Positions 1-6,549 of a stretch of DNA of 11,147 nt are shown piece after piece. The notes beneath the pieces are model-generated. The model was given only the letters and a program-made list of their open reading frames with translations, had not been told where the DNA came from and did not search any database. The stretch is from Spartobacteria bacterium (GTDB lineage Bacteria > Verrucomicrobiota > Verrucomicrobiia > Chthoniobacterales > Chthoniobacteraceae). Numbering within the stretch: the first letter of the stretch is position 1; each line of letters starts with the position of its first letter. Location: the NCBI GenBank assembly GCA_025355595.1, contig JANXZI010000160.1, positions 1 through 11,147 of the forward strand. Direction: 5' to 3'. Both the position numbers and the translations under genes were made by a program.

Positions 1-197
1 TCGAGGCCCGCCTTTTCCGCACTCTGCTGCACCTTCTGCCCGTGCTGATCCACACCGGTGAGATAGAAAACTTCCTCCCCTTTCAGCCGGTGGTAGCGCG
101 CGAGCACGTCGGCGAGCACCTTTTCGTACGCGTGGCCGATGTGCGGCGCACCGTTGGTGTAATCAATCGCAGTGGTGATGAAAAAGGGCTTCGACAT
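1..197 (-). CDS. metG: Methionyl-tRNA synthetase, N-terminal part (cut by window edge)
   Basis: Class I aminoacyl-tRNA synthetase that charges tRNA-Met with methionine in the cytoplasm. Only the first 65 codons are present; the gene runs off the left edge. The peptide opens MSKPFFITTAIDYTNGAPHI, with the class I ATP-binding HIGH motif at residues 19-22. A second family landmark, LTGVDQHGQK (about 46-55), belongs to the amino-acid-binding region. The ATG at 197 is placed right for the family, since few residues normally precede the beta strand leading into HIGH. No clear Shine-Dalgarno sequence lies before it. The DQHG form, rather than DEHG, is common in the shorter bacterial MetG type. The KMSKS loop and anticodon-binding domain lie outside the window, so completeness cannot be judged. 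Confidence 0.95.
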   Translation of the reverse strand, partial: MSKPFFITTAIDYTNGAPHIGHAYEKVLADVLARYHRLKGEEVFYLTGVDQHGQKVQQSAEKAGL

Positions 198-241
198 GGA
201 ACGGCGGACGATGCGGGAAGCGCGCGGGGTTGGCAACATTC

Positions 242-269
242 GTAGCCGCCGAAGGAGCGAGGCGGCTAC
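242..269. repeat. REP-like inverted repeat (9-bp stem, 10-nt loop)
   Basis: GTAGCCGCC at 242-250 and its exact complement GGCGGCTAC at 261-269 flank the loop GAAGGAGCGA. The hairpin fills the gap between the toxin stop (279) and the metG start (197). No T-run follows on either strand, so a standard rho-independent terminator is unlikely. Its form resembles dispersed palindromic (REP-type) elements, but multiple genomic copies cannot be shown from one window. It could also stabilise the 3' end of the toxin mRNA. The rest of 198-278 shows nothing else I can name. Confidence 0.55.
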
Positions 270-278
270 CGTTTGCTT

Positions 279-539
279 CTACCGATATACCTCGCGCCGG
301 TGGCGAATCCGCTCGATGGCCACAATGCGAACCGCGTCTTCCACAGTGTAAACGATCCGGTAGTCGCCGACACGGATCCGGTAGGCGTCTTCCGAACCAT
401 GGAGCTTTTTGCAGCCGACGGGCCGCGGCTCATCAGCCAGCAATTCAGCGGCTTTTAACACGCGACGCTGGATCGTCGTGTCGAGCCTTTGCAAATCCTT
501 CCCCGCCGATTTGCGAAACCTAACCTCGTACCGGGCCAT
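279..539 (-). CDS. RelE/ParE-family toxin of a type II toxin-antitoxin pair
   Basis: An 86-residue protein of the RelE/ParE superfamily, whose RelE branch cleaves mRNA on the ribosome. The typical order is visible: MARYEVRFRKSAGKDLQRL at the N-terminus (strand then basic helix), a second helix (about 21-37), the core KKLHGSEDAYRIRVGDYRIV (44-63), and the end RIRHRREVYR (77-86). The arginines at 54, 56 and 61 and the terminal H-R-x-x-V-Y pattern are the conserved positions in RelE-like toxins. Its length is normal for the family. The start overlaps the end of the antitoxin gene by 20 nt, which implies translational coupling. The family resemblance is strong; RNase activity rather than the gyrase poisoning of ParE is inferred from the RelE-like central and C-terminal pattern. 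Confidence 0.9.
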   Translation of the reverse strand: MARYEVRFRKSAGKDLQRLDTTIQRRVLKAAELLADEPRPVGCKKLHGSEDAYRIRVGDYRIVYTVEDAVRIVAIERIRHRREVYR

Positions 540-720
540 GCTTTTTCAGGCGGGCTTTGACCTCCGCCAGCGAGACGGTCGGCTCATGCTTGCGACGCGC
601 GATGACGGCGAGATCCTGCAAGTCCTCCAGCAGCCCCTCATATTCCGCGAGAGGCAAAATCACCGCCGTGGGTTTCCCGTTTTTCACGATGTACTCGGCT
701 TTGGGATTCAGCACTTTCAT
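520..720 (-). CDS. Phd/YefM-family antitoxin
   Basis: A 66-residue antitoxin expected to bind and neutralise the RelE-like toxin encoded immediately downstream and to repress the shared promoter. The motif YIVKNGKPTAVILPLAEYEG (10-29) is the Phd/YefM core, in which the N-terminal half forms the DNA-binding dimer. The C-terminal part, with LAVIARRKHEPTVSLAEVKA, is the segment that usually folds onto the toxin. ATG at 720 is the only methionine near the expected N-terminus. The reading frame stays open upstream, and residues such as NSSRQQFYQRYLAA precede it, so a non-ATG upstream start cannot be fully excluded. No strong ribosome-binding site is seen. It is transcribed away from the ABC permease gene. 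Confidence 0.85.
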   Translation of the reverse strand: MKVLNPKAEYIVKNGKPTAVILPLAEYEGLLEDLQDLAVIARRKHEPTVSLAEVKARLKKHGPVRG

Positions 721-785
721 GGCGGCAAGATACCGCTGATAGAATTGCTGGCGAGACGAGTTTTGGCGACGCGTGCCGAATCTCA

Positions 786-811
786 CCGCTTTCCGGTTTC
801 CGCTTTCCGGT
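786..811. repeat. Two perfect 12-bp direct repeats in the divergent gap
   Basis: CCGCTTTCCGGT occurs at 786-797 and again at 800-811, a period of 14 bp, between the divergent antitoxin (start 720) and permease (start 836) genes. Paired direct repeats in front of a toxin-antitoxin operon could be operator sites for the antitoxin. They could also be an example of the simple word-like repeats seen at other gaps here; a related CTTTTCCGGTTTT string lies near 11060. Their presence argues against starting the permease at the in-frame GTG at 773. I could not identify a convincing -35/-10 pair. Confidence 0.5.
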
Positions 812-835
812 CTCCCCAGTATCGTCCGCGCTCCA

Positions 836-3418
836 ATGCCGCCTTTCATCCGCATCTTCTGGTGGAGCGTCGCCCGCCATGTGCGGCGGCACCGGGTGCT
901 CGCGCTTTTTAATGTGCTGAGCATCGCGCTGGGCATCGCGGTGTACCTCGCGATCCGCATTGCGAATGAGAGCGCGACGCGGGCCTTCGCCGCGGGCGTG
1001 GATCTTGTCGCGGGGAAGTCGCACCTCGAAATCCGCGGCGACGTGGACGAGACGCTGTGGCCGGAAGTCGCGCGCGTGCCCGGCGTGCTCGCGGTGACGG
1101 GACTCACCGAGGCCATCGCGGTGCTGCCGGACTGGCCGGGCGAATACCTGCGGCTGACCGGCATTGAGGCGATCAGCGGTGCGGCATTCCGGCCTTTCGA
1201 ACTGCGAGCGCGCGCGGGAAGATTCGACCTCGGAGAATGGCTGGGCACGCCGGGCGGTGTGGCGGTGACGCGGGAATTTGCCGAGCGACGCGGCCTCCAC
1301 GAAGGCTCCGAACTGCGCGCGGAAGTGGATGGCCGCGCGGTGACGTTGAAGGTGCTCGCGCTGATTGATGCCGGCGATGCGCCCGTGGCTGATTCGCGTT
1401 TTGCGGCGATGGACATCGGCTGGGCGCAGGAGCTTCTCGACCGGCCGGGCCGCGTGAATTCCCTGCAAGTGATGCTCGCCGATCCGCAGCATCCCGAAAC
1501 GGTCACGCAAAAGATCGCCGCGCTCGCGCCGGGGCTGCAAGTCGGCCCGCCGCGTCAGCGGAGTGCGCAGATGGAAAAGATGCTCGCGGCTTTTCAGCTC
1601 AATCTCACCGCACTCAGCATGGTCTCGCTGCTCGTTGGCGTGTTCCTCATTCACAACACGGTGTGGACTTCGGTCGCTCGGCGGCGCGTGCAGATCGGCA
1701 TCATGCGGGCCATCGGTCTTCCGGCGTGGCGCGTGCGTTGCATTTTTCTCGGCGAAGCGCTGCTCTACGCAGTGCCCGGTGTGCTGCTCGGTACAGCCGG
1801 CGGCGTGCTGCTCGCGCAAAAACTGAGCGGTGCGGTGCAGCAGACCGTCACGTCGCTCTACGCGCTGGTGAATGTGGAACGGCTGTGGCTGGAGCCGGGG
1901 CAGTTTGCCGTTGCCGCGATCTACGGCGTGGCGGCGGCGCTCTTCGGGGCGTGGGGGCCGGCGGCGGAGGCATCGCGAGTCGAGCCGGTGGATGCGCTGC
2001 GGCGCGGTGTGGAAAAGCCACGCGAGCGCGAAGAGGCGCGCGGGTGGTGGATGGGGGGACTCGCGTCGGGCGCCGTCGCCGGACTGTGCGCGTGGCGGGC
2101 GCTCACGGTGGGGCCGGCATGGATGGCGTTCGGCGCGGCGCTCTTTGTCCTGATCGCGGCGTCGTTCTTTGCACCGATGACGATCTCGGGTGCGGCGGAA
2201 ATTTCGCGGCTGTGGGTGAAGCTTTCCGCGTCATCCGGCGGGGTGAAGAGCAGCGGCGAGGCGATCATGATCCTCGCCGCGCGGCGGCTCGCGCGCGGGC
2301 TGCGGCGCAACGCGATCACGGTCGCGGCGCTCGCGGCGGCGGTGGCGATGTATGTGGCGCTCGTGGTGATGACGCATTCGTTCCGGCACAGCCTCGATGC
2401 GTGGATCGGACGCGGCATCGTCGCGGATCTTTTCATCGCACCGGCGGCGAACGAATCGCTCGGGATGACTTCCTTCCTCCCGCCAACCGCCGTGGACTGG
2501 CTGCGTGCGCGGCCCGAAGTTTTTGCGGCGGACACGTATCGCGAGATGAACGTGCCGATGGCCTTGCCGGAAAAGGGTGGCACCGCGTCGCTCGTCGTGC
2601 TCGACGGCGCGTGGCGGGACAATCTCACGTTCATCGAGGGCGATGGCTCGGCGGCGATGGCGCGCGTTTTTTCCGGCGAGGCGGTGGTGGTGACGGAGCC
2701 GTTTGCACGCAGGCACCGCGTGCATCGCGGCAGCCGGGTGCGGCTCGCGACGCCGCGGGGATTGCTCGAGGCGGAAATCGCCGGCGTGTATGCCGACTAC
2801 AGCCGCGACCAGGGCGCGGTGGTGCTCGGCAGCACGCTGTTCCGCCGGCACTGGGACGATGCGCGGGTGATGTCAGTCGCGGTGTATCTGCGACCCGGCG
2901 CAGCGGTGGAAAAATTCGGCGATGAGTTTCGCAGAGCATTCGCGGGACGCGGGACATTTGCCGTGAACACGACGCGCACGCTGCGCGAGCGGATTCTGCG
3001 GGTGTTTGATCAGACATTTGCCGTGACGCATGTGCTGCGCACCGTGGCGATCATCGTGGCGATCGCGGGCGTCTTTCTCACGATGACGACGATGGTCACG
3101 GAACGCCGCCGCGAACTCGCGCTGCTGCGCGCCCTCGGCGCCACGCCGCGCTGGGTGAGCGGTCTCGTGCTGGCGGAGGCGGGCCTGCTCGGGCTGCTCG
3201 CGGCGCTGCTCGGCGTGGAGGCGGGCGTGCCGCTCGCGATGGTGCTCACGTGGGTCGTGAACCCGGCCTTCTTCGGCTGGACGATCCACCTCGACATGCC
3301 GTGGGCCGCGCTCGCGTGGACGCCGGTGTGGATCGTCGCCGCCGCGGTCATCGCCGCATGGTGGCCCGCGCGGCTGGCGTGCCGGGAGGAAATCGCGGAG
3401 GCTCTGCACGAAGAATGA
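836..3418 (+). CDS. FtsX-family ABC transporter permease with two MacB-PCD/FtsX modules
   Basis: An inner-membrane permease of 860 residues in the FtsX/MacB/LolCE class, which uses ATP hydrolysis to drive work on periplasmic substrates such as lipids or lipoproteins. The N-terminal transmembrane helix (about 20-43) is followed by a periplasmic domain (about 44-250). The first FtsX core has helices near 257-280, 305-330 and 355-378 and the signature RRVQIGIMRAIG (283-294). A middle hydrophobic section (about 405-450) leads to the second module, with a helix near 493-514 and another periplasmic domain. The second FtsX core starts near 733, carries RRRELALLRALGA, and has final helices near 775-805 and 822-843. 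ATG 836 gives the normal basic start before helix 1; GTG 773 would translate the repeat region. Its stop overlaps the next start (ATGA). No ATPase gene is adjacent. Confidence 0.9.
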   Translation: MPPFIRIFWWSVARHVRRHRVLALFNVLSIALGIAVYLAIRIANESATRAFAAGVDLVAGKSHLEIRGDVDETLWPEVARVPGVLAVTGLTEAIAVLPDWPGEYLRLTGIEAISGAAFRPFELRARAGRFDLGEWLGTPGGVAVTREFAERRGLHEGSELRAEVDGRAVTLKVLALIDAGDAPVADSRFAAMDIGWAQELLDRPGRVNSLQVMLADPQHPETVTQKIAALAPGLQVGPPRQRSAQMEKMLAAFQLNLTALSMVSLLVGVFLIHNTVWTSVARRRVQIGIMRAIGLPAWRVRCIFLGEALLYAVPGVLLGTAGGVLLAQKLSGAVQQTVTSLYALVNVERLWLEPGQFAVAAIYGVAAALFGAWGPAAEASRVEPVDALRRGVEKPREREEARGWWMGGLASGAVAGLCAWRALTVGPAWMAFGAALFVLIAASFFAPMTISGAAEISRLWVKLSASSGGVKSSGEAIMILAARRLARGLRRNAITVAALAAAVAMYVALVVMTHSFRHSLDAWIGRGIVADLFIAPAANESLGMTSFLPPTAVDWLRARPEVFAADTYREMNVPMALPEKGGTASLVVLDGAWRDNLTFIEGDGSAAMARVFSGEAVVVTEPFARRHRVHRGSRVRLATPRGLLEAEIAGVYADYSRDQGAVVLGSTLFRRHWDDARVMSVAVYLRPGAAVEKFGDEFRRAFAGRGTFAVNTTRTLRERILRVFDQTFAVTHVLRTVAIIVAIAGVFLTMTTMVTERRRELALLRALGATPRWVSGLVLAEAGLLGLLAALLGVEAGVPLAMVLTWVVNPAFFGWTIHLDMPWAALAWTPVWIVAAAVIAAWWPARLACREEIAEALHEE

Positions 3419-4539
3419 AAAAAATGAAAGGCGCGCTGCTGCTCACGGTGTACTCAGGGCTGGTCTTTGCCGCGGTCGGCGAAGAGGCGTCCGGCTGGCG
3501 CGCGGCGGAGCCGGGTTGGAAATTTGAGTGGCCGCGCGACCACGCGGTGCATCCGGATTTCAAGACGGAGTGGTGGTATTTCACGGGCAATGTGCGCGCG
3601 ACGGATGGGCGGCGATTCGGATATCAGGTCACGTTCTTCCGGCAGGGTGTGCGTGCGCCGGGCGAGCGTGCGGGCGCGAAGTCGCGCTTCGTCGTGGATG
3701 ATGTGAAGTTCGGCCACTTCACGATCACGGACGTTGGCGCGAAGCAGTTCCACTTTTCGCAGCAGATCCTGCGCGGTGCGTTTGGTGAGGCAGGCTTTGG
3801 CGATTTGAAGAATGAGCCGCCAGCCGTGTGGCTCGGCGACTGGGCGCTCACTTTGGAAAAGGACGGCGCGATGCTGCTCCGCGCGAGCGATGGAGCGCGT
3901 TCGCTGGATCTGCGACTGGAGAGCGCGAAGCCGTGGGCGCTGCACGGCAATGCGGGCCTGAGCACGAAGGCGGATGTGCCGGGCCATGCGTCGCAATATT
4001 ATTCCGGCACGCGGATGCGCTCGCGCGGGATTTTGAAAAATGGCGGCGACGCGATCACGGTCGAGGGCGAGAGCTGGTTCGACCACGAGTGGGCGACGAA
4101 CCAGCTCGCGCCGGGGCAGGCCGGCTGGGACTGGTTCAGCGTGCAGCTCGATGATGGGACGGAGCTGATGATTTATCGGCTGCGACGCAAGGACGGCAGC
4201 GTGGATGGCGCGTCGTCGGGATCTTTCGTCGCGAAGGACGGGAGCGTGCGGCATCTGCGGCTCGACCAGTTGCGACTCACGCCGGTGAAATTTTGGGAGA
4301 GCGCGAAGACACGCGCGAAATATCCGATCGGGTGGCACGTCGAGGTGCCGTCACTTTCGCTCGTGCTCGACGTGACCACGCCGGTCGAAACGCAGGAACT
4401 CGCGGTCGCGCCGGTGGCATACTGGGAGGGGATGATCGAGGTGCGCGGCACGCGTGCCGGCCACGCGGTGAATGGGCATGGCTACCTCGAACTGACCGGC
4501 TACGCGGGCGCGGTCACGGGACTTTCCGCGCCGGAGTAG
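3415..4539 (+). CDS. AttH/CrtC-like lipocalin-fold protein, exported
   Basis: A 374-residue protein of the lipocalin-like AttH / carotenoid 1,2-hydratase (CrtC) superfamily. Residues 1-20 (MKKMKGALLLTVYSGLVFAA) look like a signal peptide with no lipobox cysteine, so a soluble periplasmic protein is likely. Family landmarks are EWWYFTGNV (52-60), GESWFDHEWATNQL (218-231), GWDWFSVQLDDGTELMIYRL (237-256), YWEG (336-339) and GYLELTGY (356-363), giving the two-lobe beta-barrel layout of AttH. ATG 3415 overlaps the permease stop by 4 nt, so the two are co-transcribed and translationally coupled. Members paired with FtsX permeases are usually annotated 'carotenoid hydratase', but no carotenoid genes are present here. 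A lipid-handling partner of the transporter is the likelier role, and that is inference. Confidence 0.88.
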   Translation: MKKMKGALLLTVYSGLVFAAVGEEASGWRAAEPGWKFEWPRDHAVHPDFKTEWWYFTGNVRATDGRRFGYQVTFFRQGVRAPGERAGAKSRFVVDDVKFGHFTITDVGAKQFHFSQQILRGAFGEAGFGDLKNEPPAVWLGDWALTLEKDGAMLLRASDGARSLDLRLESAKPWALHGNAGLSTKADVPGHASQYYSGTRMRSRGILKNGGDAITVEGESWFDHEWATNQLAPGQAGWDWFSVQLDDGTELMIYRLRRKDGSVDGASSGSFVAKDGSVRHLRLDQLRLTPVKFWESAKTRAKYPIGWHVEVPSLSLVLDVTTPVETQELAVAPVAYWEGMIEVRGTRAGHAVNGHGYLELTGYAGAVTGLSAPE

Positions 4540-4552
4540 CGGGGAGTTTTTT
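4523..4552 (+). terminator. Probable rho-independent terminator after the permease-AttH pair
   Basis: Bases 4523-4529 can pair with 4539-4545 (four GC pairs CCGC/GCGG, then two GT wobbles and a TA pair) around a 9-nt loop, followed by G and six T at 4547-4552. The stem begins inside the last codons of the AttH-like gene. It fits the plus strand and would separate that unit from the converging cyclophilin gene, whose stop lies only 11 bp past the T-run. Confidence 0.45.
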
Positions 4553-4562
4553 CCGATATTCC

Positions 4563-6488
4563 CTACCGGATCCGGTAGTCGCCCAAGCCGCCGGTGTAAA
4601 GGTAGGCGGCGGCGACGCCGGTTCGGAGGCCGGCACCGGTGGAAAAATTCACGGCCGTCCCGGTGCCATCGAGGAACCACGCGTAAATCTGGCCGGCGCT
4701 GTTTTGGAAGATCAAGTCGGCGGCTCCGTCGCCGTTCAGATCGGCGCAGGCGACGATCCGAAAAGTACCGAGACCGCCGGCATACAGGAAGGCGGGGCTC
4801 ATGCCTGACCTGAGACCCGCACTGTTGCCGAAGTTGATGGCGGTCCCGGTGCCATCGAGGAACCAGACGTAAATCTGACCGGCGGTGTTTTGGAAAATGA
4901 GATCCGTGAAGCCGTCGCCATTCAAGTCGGTGCAGGCGACGATGCGATAGTCGCCGAGGCCACCGGCGTAGAGAAATTTCGGACTCAGGCCTGGCTTGAG
5001 TCCGACCCCGTTGGTGAAATTGATGGTGTTCCCGCTGCCGTCTAGGAACCACACGTAGATCTGACCGGCGGTGTTTTGGAAAATGAGGTCGGGAAAGCCG
5101 TCATTGTTCACGTCGGCGCGTGCCATGAGCCGGTAGTCGCCGAGACCGCCGGGGTAGAGAAATTTCGGAGGCTGACCGGGCTTCAGGCCCAAGCTGTTGG
5201 AGAAATTGATGGTGTTCCCGGTGCCGTCGAGGAGCCATTCGTAGAGCTGGCCGACGTTGTTTTGAAAGACAAGGTCGGCTAGCCCGTCGTTGTTCACATC
5301 CGTCGGGATGCTGGTGTTGACGAGGCCGCCGGTCACGGTGAGGCGGAATTTGGACTGCGCGGTGTTGCCGTTGGTGTCTGTGGCATTCACGGCGATGTCG
5401 GCGAACCCGCCGCGGTTTGCACGGAGGGAGAGATTCAAGACGGAACCGCTGATGGTCGCGGCGATGAGCGACGGGTTCGTATTCGTGAGGGTAAGGCTGA
5501 CGACGGAGACCTCGCCGACGACGCTGGCCGCGATGGGGACGGCGTTGGCGAGCGGGACATTGATGTCCCGATCGGCGGGGTTTTTCAGGAAGACCTGGCT
5601 GCCGATGATGCCGGTGACCGTGGTGCCGAGGAAGCGTGAGCCGCTGTGGAAATCCGCGGGGAGCGGAGTGGCCACACCCACGACGGTGGTGGTGGTCGAG
5701 CAGGATGTGACGTTCACCGTGAGGGTCGTCGGAAAGAGGGACACGACGGCGGTGCTGTTCACGCGGACAAAGTTCGCGAGGAGCAATCCCGGCGGGTTTG
5801 CGTATCCGGAAAGCGGCAGGTTGGTGAAAGCGGGGTTCACCGATGTGGCGACAAAAGTCGGCAAGGCAGAGATGGCGTCCACGGCCGTCAAGCCAGTGCC
5901 CATCACCTCGCCGAATGCCGCATAGCCGTCCGCCGAGCCTCCGCCCGGTCCGAATGGGGTCGTGTTATCAGTCACGTTGAAGAACCAACCGGAGGTGGCG
6001 GTGTTCGGGCCTGGGCCGCGCGCCATCGCGATGGTGCCCCGCGTATTCGGAAGACTGTATTCCAGATTGATGGGCGCATTGGTCGCCACAGTGTTGAAGG
6101 CTGGCGACTGGAAGGTGCCTCCTTGAAAGAGTGAGCTGCTCGAGCCAGGCCCCGCCACCTCGGAGCGGTGGACGATCGTGCTGTTGAAGCTTCCGGCAGT
6201 CACGTAGCTGAGAAAATTTGCGACCGTATTGGGGGCGGAAGCGGGCAGCATTTTCACGTTGAACACGGCCGGAGTATTCGCTGTGCCGTAGGCGATCCGG
6301 AATTGAACGATTGAGCTTGGGACGCCGGGCACTGAGAATGTGGAAGTCAGGTCCACATCCGCGATGGGCGTGTTCTGCGTCACGGTGAGGTCGGTGAGGG
6401 CCGTCTGCAGCGTCGGGACTTCGGTGCCGGAAAAGAGCGGGCTGCGGAGGGCAAAAATCAACAGGAGGGAGGCGATGGGAATACGCAT
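4563..6488 (-). CDS. Secreted cyclophilin-like protein with four FG-GAP/VCBS-like repeats
   Basis: A 641-residue exported protein. Residues 1-21 (MRIPIASLLLIFALRSPLFSG) form a signal peptide. Residues about 62-245 match cyclophilin-type peptidyl-prolyl isomerases: APNTVANFLSYV (85-96), IVHR (105-108), FQGG (121-124), RGTIAMA (150-156), SGWFFNV (166-172) and YAAFGEVMGTG (189-199). Residues about 250-395 look like a beta-rich Ig/cadherin-like linker. From 397 to the end come four 62-residue repeats, each opening with a calcium-loop-like D-x-N-x-D-G motif, then DLxFQNxxGQxYxWxLDG and ending GGLGDYR. The HR and Q of the cyclophilin site remain, but the positions matching CypA Phe60, Gln111 and His126 appear as Ser119, Gly167 and Tyr189 by hand alignment. 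It lies 61 bp downstream of glf on the same strand, and no ribosome-binding site is evident. A secreted or surface protein is likely; isomerase activity is uncertain. Confidence 0.85.
   Translation of the reverse strand: MRIPIASLLLIFALRSPLFSGTEVPTLQTALTDLTVTQNTPIADVDLTSTFSVPGVPSSIVQFRIAYGTANTPAVFNVKMLPASAPNTVANFLSYVTAGSFNSTIVHRSEVAGPGSSSSLFQGGTFQSPAFNTVATNAPINLEYSLPNTRGTIAMARGPGPNTATSGWFFNVTDNTTPFGPGGGSADGYAAFGEVMGTGLTAVDAISALPTFVATSVNPAFTNLPLSGYANPPGLLLANFVRVNSTAVVSLFPTTLTVNVTSCSTTTTVVGVATPLPADFHSGSRFLGTTVTGIIGSQVFLKNPADRDINVPLANAVPIAASVVGEVSVVSLTLTNTNPSLIAATISGSVLNLSLRANRGGFADIAVNATDTNGNTAQSKFRLTVTGGLVNTSIPTDVNNDGLADLVFQNNVGQLYEWLLDGTGNTINFSNSLGLKPGQPPKFLYPGGLGDYRLMARADVNNDGFPDLIFQNTAGQIYVWFLDGSGNTINFTNGVGLKPGLSPKFLYAGGLGDYRIVACTDLNGDGFTDLIFQNTAGQIYVWFLDGTGTAINFGNSAGLRSGMSPAFLYAGGLGTFRIVACADLNGDGAADLIFQNSAGQIYAWFLDGTGTAVNFSTGAGLRTGVAAAYLYTGGLGDYRIR
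4566..5300 (-). repeat. Four tandem 186-bp coding repeats (FG-GAP-like units)
   Basis: The units lie at 5115-5300, 4929-5114, 4743-4928 and 4566-4742 in translation order; the last is three codons shorter and ends at the stop. Each full unit encodes exactly 62 residues. At the protein level the second and third are closest, sharing LIFQNTAGQIYVWFLDG without change. At the DNA level, stretches such as the one encoding GQIYVWFLDG recur nearly unchanged. Exact period and similarity imply recent tandem duplication or ongoing homogenisation. Confidence 0.85.
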
Positions 6489-6549
6489 GCGTCGGGGACG
6501 ATACGGATGAGGGGCACGCGCGCAAATGAAATGCCGCGGATGGTCTCCG

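Noticed and set aside
773..835. N-terminal extension of the permease from GTG 773.
   Set aside because: The extra 21 codons translate the 12-bp direct repeats and add no family feature; ATG 836 gives the standard basic start before the first helix.
520..1819. Long minus-strand frames across 720-1819, opposite the permease.
   Set aside because: Only the last 66 codons (520-720) match a known family; the rest is antisense of the permease with Ser/Arg/His-rich, domain-free sequence.
3415..4539. Literal carotenoid 1,2-hydratase (CrtC) function for the AttH-like protein.
   Set aside because: The superfamily name is misleading: the gene is coupled to an FtsX permease, has a signal peptide, and no carotenoid genes are present.
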